A DNA stretch of 64,000 nucleotides from Bradyrhizobium genosp. L (GTDB taxonomy: Bacteria > Pseudomonadota > Alphaproteobacteria > Rhizobiales > Xanthobacteraceae): the NCBI RefSeq assembly GCF_015624485.1, contig NZ_CP061378.1:2170001-2234000 (forward strand). The letters are read 5' to 3'. Shown piece after piece: positions 18,738 to 28,800 of the stretch (position 1 is its first letter; the number at the start of each line of letters is the position of its first letter). The translations under genes were made by a program, and so were the position numbers. The notes under the pieces were generated by a model. That model did no database searches, was not told where the DNA came from, and saw only the letters and a program-made list of their open reading frames with translations.

Positions 18738-18987
18738 CTGTCGTTGCTCCCCGGTCTGTTGATTTCCGACAAGGCTAGCCGGAATGCCGGTGCAGACCAA
18801 ACGTTGAAAAGCGGGGCTGGTATCGCAATTTGCGGGGTGCGCGGCGATTGGTCGCCGAATCGCCAATGCCGGCTCTCGGCTGACTTTACTCCGCGTCCGG
18901 ATTCACCTTATCGTCGCGAAGACCATTCGTGACGCCTGCCGGGACGACGGGCGCGCTCGCCGAGAACAAGAACAACAAGGAATCCGA

Positions 18988-20586
18988 ATGAACGATCCCG
19001 TTGACGTCCTGATCATCGGCGCCGGCGCCTCGGGCGCGGCGGTGGCCTGGAGCCTCGCCGATACCAAGATGCACATCCTTTGCCTGGATCAGGGCGGCTG
19101 GATGAATCCCGCCGAATATCCGAGCACCGGCCGCGACTGGGAAGCCAAATTCTTCGGCGAGTGGTCGTCGAGCCCGAACATCCGCCGCCGGCCCGAGGAC
19201 TATCCGATCAACGACGACCACTCGCCGATCAAGGTGGTCAATTTCAACGCCGTCGGCGGCTCGACCGTGATGTACACCGCGCACTGGCCGCGGCTGCATC
19301 CCTCCGACTTCAAGGTGAAGACGCTCGATGGCGTCGCCGACGACTGGCCGATCGATTATGACGCGCTGACGCCGTTCTTCGAGGAGAACGACCGCATCAT
19401 GGGCACGTCGGGACTGTCGGGCGATCCGCTGTCGCCACTGTCGCATCCGCCGATGCCGCCGCAGCCGTTCGGGTTGTCGGGCCCGATCGTGGCCAAGGCG
19501 ATGAACAAGCTCGGCTGGCACTGGTGGCCGTCCGACACCACGGTCGCGACGACCGACTATGAGGGCAGGGCACGCTGCATCAATCTCGGCCACTGCACGC
19601 CGGCTTGCGCGCAAGGCGCGAAGTCCTCGACCGATATCACCTATTGGCCGCAGGCGATCCGCGCCGGCGTCGAGGTCAAGACCCATTGCCGGGTGCGCGA
19701 GATCCTGACCAACGAGCACGGCATGGCCTCCGGCGTCGTCTATTACGACAAGGACGGCGTCGAGCAGTTTCAGCCGGCCGAAGTCGTGATCATCGCCTGT
19801 AACGGCGTCGGCACGCCGCGGCTGCTCTTGAACTCGGTGTCGGGCAAATTCCCGAACGGGCTGGCCAATTCGTCCGGCCTCGTCGGCAAGAACCTGATGT
19901 TCCACCCGTACGCGCAGATCTATGGCTATGTGGAGGAGCCGACCGACTCCAACCGCGCGCCACCGACCTGCCTGTGGAGCAAGGAATGGTACGACACCGA
20001 CCTGTCGCGCGGCTTCGTGCGCGGCTACGGCGTCCAGTTCGTGCGCGGTGCCGGGCCGGTGTTCGAGGCCGTCACGAGCGAGCAGAAGGGCATTTTGCCC
20101 TGGGGCGCCGATCATCACCGCGTCTTCCGCAAGCTGAACGGTCACCGCATCGGCTTCTCTGCGATCTGCGAGGATCTGCCGGAGGAGCACAACCGGGTCA
20201 CACTCGATCCCGTGCTGAAGGACGGCCACGGCATCCCCGCACCGCGGATCGACTACACGATCAGCGAGAACAGCCGCAAGATGATGGATCATGCGCTGGC
20301 GCGCGGCCGCGAGATGCTCGAAGCGGCCGGCGCCACTGACCTCTGCACCAACGCGCCGATTCCGTGGGGTGGCTGGCATCTGCTCGGTACCGCGCGGATG
20401 GGCACCGATCCATCGCGCTCGGTCGTCAACGAATGGGGCCGCTCGCACGACGTGAAAAACCTCTTCATCGTCGACGGCAGCATCTTCGTCACCTCCGGCG
20501 GCGTCAACCCGACCTCCACCATCCAGGCCCTTGCGCTCTACATCGCCGATCAGATGAAGAGCCGCCTCGCCAATCTGTTCGACTGA
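18988..20586 (+). CDS. GMC-family FAD oxidoreductase (dehydrogenase large subunit)
   Basis: The 532-residue protein has the N-terminal FAD fold DVLIIGAGASGAAVAW, the GMC segment FNAVGGSTVMYTAHWPRL near residues 87-105, and the C-terminal active site WHLLGTARMGTDP (catalytic His) with GGVNPTSTIQALALYIAD. It resembles the large subunit of membrane sugar/gluconate dehydrogenases and oxidises an alcohol or sugar. No signal peptide is visible. The next gene encodes a subunit-3-like partner, but no cytochrome subunit is present nearby, so the electron acceptor is unclear. Confidence 0.88.
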   Translation: MNDPVDVLIIGAGASGAAVAWSLADTKMHILCLDQGGWMNPAEYPSTGRDWEAKFFGEWSSSPNIRRRPEDYPINDDHSPIKVVNFNAVGGSTVMYTAHWPRLHPSDFKVKTLDGVADDWPIDYDALTPFFEENDRIMGTSGLSGDPLSPLSHPPMPPQPFGLSGPIVAKAMNKLGWHWWPSDTTVATTDYEGRARCINLGHCTPACAQGAKSSTDITYWPQAIRAGVEVKTHCRVREILTNEHGMASGVVYYDKDGVEQFQPAEVVIIACNGVGTPRLLLNSVSGKFPNGLANSSGLVGKNLMFHPYAQIYGYVEEPTDSNRAPPTCLWSKEWYDTDLSRGFVRGYGVQFVRGAGPVFEAVTSEQKGILPWGADHHRVFRKLNGHRIGFSAICEDLPEEHNRVTLDPVLKDGHGIPAPRIDYTISENSRKMMDHALARGREMLEAAGATDLCTNAPIPWGGWHLLGTARMGTDPSRSVVNEWGRSHDVKNLFIVDGSIFVTSGGVNPTSTIQALALYIADQMKSRLANLFD

Positions 20587-20604
20587 GATTGCCAAAGGTT
20601 GACA

Positions 20605-21054
20605 ATGTCCGAAGCCAACGAACTGACTGCCGCCCAGCGCGCCGACCTCCGCACCGTCGCCGCGATGATCGTTCCCGAAAGCTCCGAGTACAAGGTGCCC
20701 GGCGCCGACGATCCCGCTGTTCAGGCCGACATGCTGGCGACGCTCGGCCGCGACACCGCGCTGGTGCGGCAGGCGCTCGACCATCTGGCGAAGCTCGCCG
20801 GCAGGCCGCTCGCCGAGCTCGACGATGCGAAGCGCGACGCGGTGGCGCAGGAGTTTCGCACCGGCGGCGGCGCGGCGGCGGCGACGCTCGTTCGCGTCGT
20901 GCTGCAATGCTACTACCGCGACGACCGCGTGCTGCGCTCGCTCGGGCTCGAGCTGCGCGCGCCGTTTCCAAAGGGTTATGTGCTGCCGGAGGGGGACTGG
21001 TCGCTGCTCGATCCGGTCAAGGCGCGTGGCGGCGCGCTGCGGCGGGCACCATAG
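20605..21054 (+). CDS. Gluconate 2-dehydrogenase subunit 3-like protein
   Basis: The start ATG at 20605 is preceded by AAAGG and lies 18 bases after the GMC stop. The 149-residue product shows the family pattern at the beginning, LTAAQRADLRTVAAMIVPES, and the C-terminal YYRDDRVLRSLG and FPKGYVLPEGDWSLLDPVKAR. In relatives this small subunit accompanies the FAD subunit to the periplasm through a Tat signal. Here no twin-arginine signal is seen, so the complex may stay in the cytoplasm. Role inferred from context and family. Confidence 0.75.
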   Translation: MSEANELTAAQRADLRTVAAMIVPESSEYKVPGADDPAVQADMLATLGRDTALVRQALDHLAKLAGRPLAELDDAKRDAVAQEFRTGGGAAAATLVRVVLQCYYRDDRVLRSLGLELRAPFPKGYVLPEGDWSLLDPVKARGGALRRAP

Positions 21055-21124
21055 CCAGGCCGGGCCTAACCACTTGCAGGGGCAGGAACCGGTCACCATC
21101 TGAGGGGACCAAAGGATTCTCGCC

Positions 21125-22144
21125 ATGCTGGATTTTACCTCAGTTACCGCCGTCGACACGCCGTCGACGCGGACGGCCGATGCTGCCCCGGACGACCGGG
21201 CCTTGCTGGACGCCTATTCCAATGCCGTCATCGACGTCACCGAACGCGTCGGCCCCGCCGTGGTCCGGGTCGAGACCGGGCCGAAGGTGCGCAATGCGCG
21301 CGAGCGCGGTGGCATGGGCTCGGGCATTGTGATCTCGCCCGACGGCTTCGTGCTGACCAACCATCATGTGGTTGGCTCCTCGAAGGAGATCCGGCTGCGC
21401 GACACCGAAGGCTTCGTCACCGACGCCCATGTGCTCGGCGTCGATCCCGATACCGATCTGGCGCTGCTGCGCGCAGATGGCGCACGCGACCTGCCCTACG
21501 CCTCGCTCGGCAACTCCAAGTCGCTGCGGCGCGGCCAGCTCGTGGTCGCGATCGGCAATCCGCTGGGCTTTGAGTCGACGGTCACCGCCGGCGTGGTGTC
21601 GGCGCTCGGTCGCTCGATCCGCTCGGTCAGCGGGCGCACCATCGAGGACGTGATCCAGACCGATGCGGCGCTCAACCCCGGCAATTCCGGCGGGCCGCTG
21701 GTGTCGTCGCGGGGAGAGGTGATCGGCATCAACACCGCGATCATCAACGGCGCGCAGGGCATCTGCTTTGCGGTCGCCAGCAACACCGCGCAGTTCGTGC
21801 TGTCGGAGATCATCCGCCATGGCTATGTCCGTCGTGCCTATATCGGCGTCGCCGGCCAGACCGCGCCGGTGCCAAGGCGCCATGCGGTGCTCGCCGGCGT
21901 CGAGAACAAGATGGGCGCGCTGCTGATGCAGATCGAGCCGGACAGCCCGGCGTCGCGCGCGGCGTTGTTGCCGGGCGATGTCGCGGTCAGGCTCGACGGC
22001 GTCGAGATCAACGGCGTCGACGATCTGATCCGCGCGCTGGATCACAGCCGGATCGACCGCACGCTGTCGATGGACGTGCTGCGGCTCGGCCGCCTGCGCG
22101 CGATCGAGATCCATCCGATCGAGCGGAAGCCGGCGAAGCAGTGA
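21125..22144 (+). CDS. HtrA/DegP-like S1C serine protease
   Basis: A 339-residue protease with catalytic triad His81 (TNHHVV), Asp111 (DPDTDLALL) and Ser188 (NPGNSGGPLV), followed by one PDZ domain at about 245-330 (GALLMQIEPDSPASRAALLPGD). DegP-type proteins normally carry a signal peptide. Here the N-terminus MLDFTSVTAVDTPSTR is polar and without a hydrophobic segment, so the enzyme may act in the cytoplasm, unless the true start is different. It degrades or guards misfolded proteins. It stands alone between the GMC pair and a palindromic repeat. Confidence 0.88.
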   Translation: MLDFTSVTAVDTPSTRTADAAPDDRALLDAYSNAVIDVTERVGPAVVRVETGPKVRNARERGGMGSGIVISPDGFVLTNHHVVGSSKEIRLRDTEGFVTDAHVLGVDPDTDLALLRADGARDLPYASLGNSKSLRRGQLVVAIGNPLGFESTVTAGVVSALGRSIRSVSGRTIEDVIQTDAALNPGNSGGPLVSSRGEVIGINTAIINGAQGICFAVASNTAQFVLSEIIRHGYVRRAYIGVAGQTAPVPRRHAVLAGVENKMGALLMQIEPDSPASRAALLPGDVAVRLDGVEINGVDDLIRALDHSRIDRTLSMDVLRLGRLRAIEIHPIERKPAKQ

Positions 22145-22169
22145 TCGGGACGATGCCGCACATGCGGTG

Positions 22170-22316
22170 CACCCTCTCCCCTTGTGGGAGAGGGTGGCGC
22201 AATCGAGCGGAGCGAGATGAAGCCGGGTGAGCGGTCTCTTTCCGCGAGCTCATCTGTGGAGAGAGACCCCTCATCCGGCGCTTCGCGCCACCTTCTCCCA
22301 CAAGGGGAGAAGGGGA
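22170..22316. repeat. Palindromic intergenic repeat (CTCTCCCC type)
   Basis: Two hairpins, CCCTCTCCCCTTGTGGGAGAGGG near 22172-22195 in outline and CTTCTCCCACAAGGGGAGAAG near 22292-22312, form inverted arms around a centre with AGCGGAGCGAGATGAAGCC. It lies between convergent genes and may end transcripts from both sides. The type recurs in diverged form at 34302-34440. Confidence 0.75.
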
Positions 22317-22333
22317 GTGGAGTCCGCGGCAGA

Positions 22334-23113
22334 CTACCGCAGCGCCGCCAGCAGCTCGTCGGGCTGCTCCACCATCATCATGTGCCCCGCACCGGCGAGC
22401 ACGATCGTCCGCGCATTCGGCGTCGCTGCGGCGAGCGCCTTGCCGGCCTTGGCAGGCGTCATCATGTCGCGCTCGCCGATGACGAACGTCGCCGGCACCT
22501 TGACCGCGGCCGCAGCAGCGAGCGCGTTCTGATACGCATTGCAGGCGTTGAGGTCGTTGTAGAGCACGCCCGGCCGCGCCTCCTGCAGCACCCGCTGCGC
22601 GCCCTGGTGCATCCACAGGCCCGGCGCGAGGCTGCCGCCGAGCTCGGCCTTGAAGCCGAGGCCCCAGATCGAGACCATGTCGATCGCGGCGGGATCGTTG
22701 GCCTCGGCGGCCTTCAGGAGATCGGGACCGACCGTCATCGTCGCGGCGGTGCCGATCAGCGCGAGACCGGACACCTTGTCTGGATGCCGCGCCGAGGTTT
22801 CGAGCGCGATCAGCGAGCCCATGGAGTGCCCGATCAGCCGGGCCTTCGAGGCGCCAGCGGCGGTGATGAGTGCCGCAGTCCAGTCGGCCATCTCGGCGAT
22901 ATCATGCAGCGGCTTGCCGGACGAGCGGCCGTGACCGGGCAGATCGGGCGCCAGCACCGCAAAGCCATGATGGGCGAACCAGCGGCTGTGCAGCGCCCAG
23001 GTCGAAGAGTCGAAGCCGGCGCCGTGCAGCATCACCACCGTGGCGAGCTGCGCATCGAACGGCTTGCCGCCGGTGGCGATGAAGGTGTCGATCCCGTTGA
23101 CGGACAGCTGCAT
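22334..23113 (-). CDS. Alpha/beta hydrolase
   Basis: The 259-residue protein has the hydrolase fold with oxyanion segment MLHGAG near residue 28, nucleophile elbow GHSMGS (Ser97), Asp in IGERDMMTP near 215 and His in GAGHMMM near 243. It has no lid domain or signal peptide. Members hydrolyse esters, enol-lactones or C-C bonds, and the substrate here is unknown. It follows the sulfhydrylase gene by three bases and is probably in the same transcript. Confidence 0.85.
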   Translation of the reverse strand: MQLSVNGIDTFIATGGKPFDAQLATVVMLHGAGFDSSTWALHSRWFAHHGFAVLAPDLPGHGRSSGKPLHDIAEMADWTAALITAAGASKARLIGHSMGSLIALETSARHPDKVSGLALIGTAATMTVGPDLLKAAEANDPAAIDMVSIWGLGFKAELGGSLAPGLWMHQGAQRVLQEARPGVLYNDLNACNAYQNALAAAAAVKVPATFVIGERDMMTPAKAGKALAAATPNARTIVLAGAGHMMMVEQPDELLAALR

Positions 23114-23116
23114 GGC

Positions 23117-24412
23117 TCAAGCCCTTTGCGAGGCGCGCAGCGCCTGGGCGAGATCGTCGATGATGTCCTGCGCGGCTTCGATGCCGACCGACAGCCGTAC
23201 CAGCTCTTCGCCGATGCCGGCGGCCTTGAGCTGGTCGGTGTCCATCTGCTGATGCGTGGTCGAGGCAGGATGGATCACCAATGTCTTGGCATCGCCGACA
23301 TTGGCGAGATGGCTGATCAGTTTCAGGGACTCGATGAATTTCTTGCCGGCAGCGCGGCCGCCCTTGATGCCGAAGCTGACGATCGATCCGGCGCCGCGCG
23401 GCAGCAGCTTCTTGGCGAGCGCGTAGTCCGGATGCGTCTCCAGCGACGGATGCAGCACCCAGTCGACCGCCTTGTTCGCGGCGAGGGCGTCCAGCACCGC
23501 ATGGGTGTTGCTGACATGGCGGTCCATGCGGACGCCGAGCGTCTCGATGCCCTGCAACAGCTGGAACGCGTTGGTCGGCGACAGGCAGGCGCCGAAATCG
23601 CGCAGGCCCTCGGTGCGGGCGCGCATGATGAAGGCGGCCTTGCCGAACTGCTCGTCGAAGACGATGCCGTGATAGCCGGCGTAAGGCTCGGTCAACTGCG
23701 GGAATTTGCCCGACGCACGCCAGTCGAACCGGCCGCCATCGACGATGACGCCCCCGATCGCGATGCCGTGGCCGCCGATCCATTTGGTGGCCGAGTTCAT
23801 CGTGATGTCGGCGCCGAGCTCGATCGGCTGGCTCAGATAGGGCGTGGCAAAGGTGTTGTCGATCAGCAGCGGAATCTTCGCGTCATGCGCGATTCCAGCA
23901 ACCGCGGGGATATCCAGCACCTCGAGGCCGGGATTGCCGATGGTCTCGCCGATCACGAGCCGCGTGTTCGGCTTGATCGCGGCGCGGAACTCATCGAGCG
24001 CACGCGGTTTGACGAAGCTCGTGGTGATGCCGAAGCGCGGCAGCGTGTGCGCCAGCAGGTTGATGGTGCCGCCATAGAGCGACGCGGAGGCGACGATATG
24101 GTCGCCGGCATTGAGCAGCGTCGCGATCGCCAGATGCATCGCGGCCATGCCGCTGGCGATGCAGATAGCGCCGACGCCGCATTCGAGCGCGGCGATGCGC
24201 TCCTCCAGCACTGATGTCGTCGGGTTGGAGATGCGGGTGTAGATGTGGCCGGTGCGTTCCAGATTGAACAGCGCCGCGGCGTGATCGGCATCCTGGAAGA
24301 CGTAGGACGTGGTCTGATAGATCGGTACCGCGCGGGCGCCGGTTGTGGGATCGGGGCGCTGGCCGGCGTGCAGGCTCAGGGTTTCGAAGGCAGGCGGCTT
24401 GGGTGCAGGCAT
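23117..24412 (-). CDS. metY: O-acetylhomoserine sulfhydrylase
   Basis: This 431-residue PLP enzyme of the Cys/Met metabolism family is expected to make homocysteine from O-acetylhomoserine and sulfide. The family signature appears as SNPTTSVLEERIAALE near residue 63, DNTFATPYL near 185 and NSATKWIGGHG with PLP-binding Lys210. The long form (about 430 residues) and the segment KPRALDEFRAAIKPNT favour MetY over cystathionine gamma-synthase, although related O-succinylhomoserine enzymes cannot be excluded. The upstream gap to pncB is only 44 bases and no SAM riboswitch is seen there. Confidence 0.85.
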   Translation of the reverse strand: MPAPKPPAFETLSLHAGQRPDPTTGARAVPIYQTTSYVFQDADHAAALFNLERTGHIYTRISNPTTSVLEERIAALECGVGAICIASGMAAMHLAIATLLNAGDHIVASASLYGGTINLLAHTLPRFGITTSFVKPRALDEFRAAIKPNTRLVIGETIGNPGLEVLDIPAVAGIAHDAKIPLLIDNTFATPYLSQPIELGADITMNSATKWIGGHGIAIGGVIVDGGRFDWRASGKFPQLTEPYAGYHGIVFDEQFGKAAFIMRARTEGLRDFGACLSPTNAFQLLQGIETLGVRMDRHVSNTHAVLDALAANKAVDWVLHPSLETHPDYALAKKLLPRGAGSIVSFGIKGGRAAGKKFIESLKLISHLANVGDAKTLVIHPASTTHQQMDTDQLKAAGIGEELVRLSVGIEAAQDIIDDLAQALRASQRA

Positions 24413-24456
24413 GCGAAACTCGTCAGGTCAGTCGATGAAGGGATCAAGCCGCCAGC

Positions 24457-25761
24457 TTAAACGTGAACTGCGGTGCGAACGCGGCCGGCATTGCCGAACA
24501 CGCGCAAATAGCGCTCGACTTCGGCCGGGTTGCCGGTCGCCTTCTCCGGATTGTCGGAGAGCTTTACGGCGGGGCGGCCGTCGACCGACGTCACCTTGCA
24601 GACGATCGAGATCGGATCGAGCTCGGTCGAGCCGTCGGGCGCGCAGCCGACGAAATCATTGGTGAGGTTGGTGCCCCAGCCGAAGCTGACGCGGACGCGG
24701 CCCTTGAAGTGATGGAACGTCTCCTCGATCGAGCCGACATCCATCGCGTCGGAGAACACCAGCAGCTTCTCCCGGGGATCGCGACCCTTCTCCTTCCACC
24801 ATTTGATGATGTCTTCGCCGGCCGAGATCGGCGGCGCGCTGTCGGGACGAAAGCCGGTCCAGTCGGCGACCCAGTCCGGCGCATCGCGCAGGAACGGCTT
24901 GGTGCCGAAAGCGTCGGGCAGCGCGATCAGCAGGTTGCCGCCGTAGGTGTGGCGCCACTGGTCGAGGATGCGATAGGGCGCCCAGCGCAGCTCCTCGTCG
25001 GAATTGGCGAGCGCCGCGGCCACCATCGGCAGCTCATGCGCGTTGGTGCCGATCGCCTCGAGGTCGTTGTCCATCGCGAGCAGCACGTTCGACGTGCCCG
25101 TGAAGGATGGCCCGAGGCCTTCCTTGACTGCCTCGACGCACCAGCGCTGCCACAGGAAACCGTGGCGGCGACGCGTGCCGAAATCGGACAGCCGCAGGCC
25201 GTCCAGCTTGCGCAGCCGCTCGACCTTGGCCCACAGCTTGGCCTTGGCGCGGGCATAGATCACGTCGAGCGCGAAGCGGCCGTAGTCCTTGGTCGCCGCG
25301 CGCGAGCGCAATTCGTTGAGGATCCCGAGTGCCGGAATCTCCCACATCGTGGTGTGGGTCCAGGGCCCGTGGAAATGCAGCTCATACTGGCCGTCGACCT
25401 TGTGCAGCTCGTATTCGGGCAGGCGGAAGGCGGCGAGCCAGTTGATGAAGTCGGGCGAGAACATCTGGGTCTTGCCGTAGAACGTGTTGCCGGCGAGCCA
25501 GATCAGCTCGTTCTTGCTGAAGCGGATGGTGCGGGCGTGGTCGAGCTGGGCACGCAGCTCGCCCTCGTCGATGACCTCGGCGAGCTTGATGTGGGTCGAC
25601 CGGTTGATCACCGAAAAGGTGGTGCGCGTGTCCGGATAGCATTCCCGGATCATCTGCTGCATCAGCAGCTTGTAGAAATCGGTATCCAGCAGGCTGCGCA
25701 CGATCGGGTCGAGCCGCCAGCCGTGGTTGTAGGTCCGGGTTGCAATATCGGTCAACGTCAT
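24457..25761 (-). CDS. pncB: Nicotinate phosphoribosyltransferase
   Basis: The 434-residue enzyme converts nicotinate and PRPP to nicotinate mononucleotide for NAD salvage. The N-terminal [16 protein letters not shown], the GTNAHELPM segment containing the probable phosphorylated histidine, and [17 protein letters not shown] are typical. Its location 61 bases behind nicB puts the salvage and catabolic uses of nicotinate side by side, probably in one transcript. Length is normal. Confidence 0.93.
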   Translation of the reverse strand: MTLTDIATRTYNHGWRLDPIVRSLLDTDFYKLLMQQMIRECYPDTRTTFSVINRSTHIKLAEVIDEGELRAQLDHARTIRFSKNELIWLAGNTFYGKTQMFSPDFINWLAAFRLPEYELHKVDGQYELHFHGPWTHTTMWEIPALGILNELRSRAATKDYGRFALDVIYARAKAKLWAKVERLRKLDGLRLSDFGTRRRHGFLWQRWCVEAVKEGLGPSFTGTSNVLLAMDNDLEAIGTNAHELPMVAAALANSDEELRWAPYRILDQWRHTYGGNLLIALPDAFGTKPFLRDAPDWVADWTGFRPDSAPPISAGEDIIKWWKEKGRDPREKLLVFSDAMDVGSIEETFHHFKGRVRVSFGWGTNLTNDFVGCAPDGSTELDPISIVCKVTSVDGRPAVKLSDNPEKATGNPAEVERYLRVFGNAGRVRTAVHV

Positions 25762-25822
25762 GCGGGAACTCTAGCGTGCCGGATGCCGCCCGCCCAGTGG
25801 GTTTTGAGCGGAACATGGCAGG

Positions 25823-28800
25823 TCAGCGCGCGATATCCTGGCGGATACGGCCGACGGTTGCGGCAACATCGGTCCAGCCGGGCTTGTCGGGCGCGAATTG
25901 CCGCCGGAGGAACGAAACGAGCTCAGTGACCTGGCCATCGCTCATGCTGTCCTTGAACGCAGGCATATAGCCGAGATCGGTGACCGCGGGCCTGGCGATG
26001 CCGTGCAGGATCACCTGGATCAGATTGTCGGGGGCTTCGCTGTGCAGATTGCTGTTGAGCGCCAGCGACGGCCGGCTGCCGAACAGCGGCGGACCACCGA
26101 CCTCGTGGCACACCGCGCAGGCGCCCTGGTAGATCCGCGCACCCGCCGATGCGGCCGTGGTCGCGGCGGTCGCGGCTTCGAGCTTCCCGGCCAGAGCATC
26201 GTGGGCCGCCCGATCGTCGGCTTCGTTGAACGAGGCGAGATAGACCGCCATCGCGCGGATGTCCTGGTCGGGCAGGGCGGCGAGCTCGTTGACGACCGGC
26301 GCCATCGGCCCCGCGGCGACGCCGTGATAGCGGGACTCGCCCGTGCGCAAATAGGCGTAAAGCTCGTTCTCGCTCCAGGGGATCGGCGCCTTCGACAGCG
26401 AGGTCAGCGCCGGCGCCTCCCAGCCTTCGGCCAAGCCGCCGGCGAGATAGGCGCCCTGCCGTTCGGCGCCGAGCGCGTTGCGTGGCGAATGGCAGGCGCT
26501 GCAATGGCCGAGCCCTTCCACCAAATAGGCGCCGCGATTCCAGATCTCCGACCTCGAGGCATCAGGCTGGAATGGTCCAGGCTGATGGAACAGCGCATTC
26601 CATCCCGCCAGCAGCGGCCGCAGGTTGAACGGGAAGGCCAGCGTGTTCGGCGGCGTCTCTGCGTGTACCGGCGTCTGCGCCATCAGATAGGCGTAGAGCG
26701 CCTGCAGGTCGGCTTCGCTGGTCCGGGCGAAATGCGTGTAAGGAAATGCCGGGTAAAGATGGCGCCCATCGCGATGGATGCCCTCGCGCATCGCGCGCTC
26801 GAAGGCGGGATAGGACCACACGCCGATCCCGGTATCGATGTCGGGCGTGATGTTGGTGGTGTAGATCGTGCCGAACGGCGTTTCGAGCGGCCGGCCGCCG
26901 GCATTGACGACGCCATGCTCGGACGTGTGGCAGACCGCGCAGGCGCCGAGCGCCGCGAGCGCCCTGCCGCGGGCGATGGTGGCGGCCGAATAAACCGATG
27001 CATCCGGCCGTGCGATCGGCGCAATCGCGCGCCAGGGCAGGATCGCTGCGCCGACACCGATCGCGGCGGCGCACAGCGCGGCCAGGCCCGCGAGCATGCC
27101 GCCGCGCTTTACGAACGGATTGTGCCATCTATCACTTGGCACTGTTGGCGCAGGGGACGGAAGCGGCGTCGCCGGCTGCTCGCCGCGCAAACCCTTCAGG
27201 ATTCGCTCCGGCGTGAACGGCAATTCGCGGAAGCGCACGCCGGTCGCATCATAGATGGCGTTGGCGATCGCGGCCGCGCTCGGCACCGAGGCGGATTCGC
27301 CGACGCCGAGCGGCGGCTGGTCCTGCCGCGGCAGCATCAGGACGTCGATCTCCGGCAGGTCGGGGAATTGGATGATGGGATAGGCGCCCCATTCCCGCGC
27401 CGTCACCGCGCCGCGCTCGAACGAGACCTCCTCCATCAGCGCCCGGCTGGTCGACTGGATGACGTTGCCCTCGATCTGGTGCCGCACGCCCTCCGGATTG
27501 ATCATCAATCCGGAATCCTGCCCGGCGACGACGCGCGTCACGCTGACATCGCCGGTCGCCTTGTTCACCGCGACGTCGGCGATCCAGGCCGACCACGCCG
27601 CGCCATAACCGGGAAACTTGCTGTGGACGTAGAGCGCATAGGCAAAGCCGCGGCCGCGGACGATGTCGCCTTCGGCCTCCGGCTCCCGCCGCACGGGACG
27701 GGGACTCCAGCCGGCGCGCTCGGCGACCGCGTTGACGAGATCGATCGCACGCTTGTCTTTCAGATAGCGCAGCCGGTATTCGATCGGGTCGATCTCGGCC
27801 TCAGTGGCGAGCTCGTCGATGTAGGATTCGTGCGCAAAGGTGTTCGGCAGCGCCGACACGCCGCGAAACCAGGAGGCGCGCACGATCGGCGGCATGTCGT
27901 TGGCGACCACGCGCATGTTGTCGTAGTCATAGGGCGGGATCGCGGTGCGGTCGCCCATCTCGATTACGGCCGCTTCAGGTGAGATCCGCCCTGTGAGCAG
28001 CAGCGCCAGGGTCGGCGCGCCGTTCGAGGGATAGCGCGTGGAGAAGTCGTAAGCAGCGACGCTGCCGTCGGCGTTGAGCCCGCCATTGACGTCCATCAGC
28101 TGCGCGGTGCCCTTCGGCTCCCAGGCATGCTCCTGCTCGCGGGTGAGCTGGACGCGCACGGGGCGGCCGACCGCGCGCGACAGCAGCAGCGCATCGGCGC
28201 AGACGTCGTCGGCGCAGTTGCGGCCGTAGCAGCCGGCGGCCTCCATCCTGATGATGTCGATCTCGGTCTCCGGCCGTTCGATCAATAGCGCCAGATCGCC
28301 GCGCAAAATGTGCGGGTTCTGCGTGCCGGACCAGATGCGGATCGCGCCGTCGCTGTAATCGGCGACCGCGCAGGACGGGCCGACCGAGCCGTGCATCTGG
28401 TACGGCCAAACATAGGTCCGCTGCATCGGCTTGGCCGCCGCCGCGATCGCCGCATCGACATCGCCCTTGTCGATCAGTTGCCGCGGCGTCGACGGATTGG
28501 CGCGCAGCGCCCGCTCGATATCGCTGAGATCGGTCAACGCCGGCCCCGGCTTCCAGCTTAGCTTGAGCTGCGCCGCGGCCTTGATCGCGTTCTCCTCGCG
28601 TTCGGCCACGACGCCGACGAAATCGCCGATCCGCACCACCGCGACGAGACCCGGAATATCGCGCACCGAGGCTTCGTCCACGGCGAGCAGGCTGGTGCCG
28701 ACAAACGGGCCGGCATCGACGCCGGCATAGGGCGGACGGACCACACGGCCGTGCAGCATGCCGGGCACGCGAACATCGTGGACATAGACCAGCTCGCCAG

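Noticed and set aside
24413..24456. Possible SAM riboswitch before metY
   Set aside because: Only 44 bases are available and no SAM-II-like pattern is seen.
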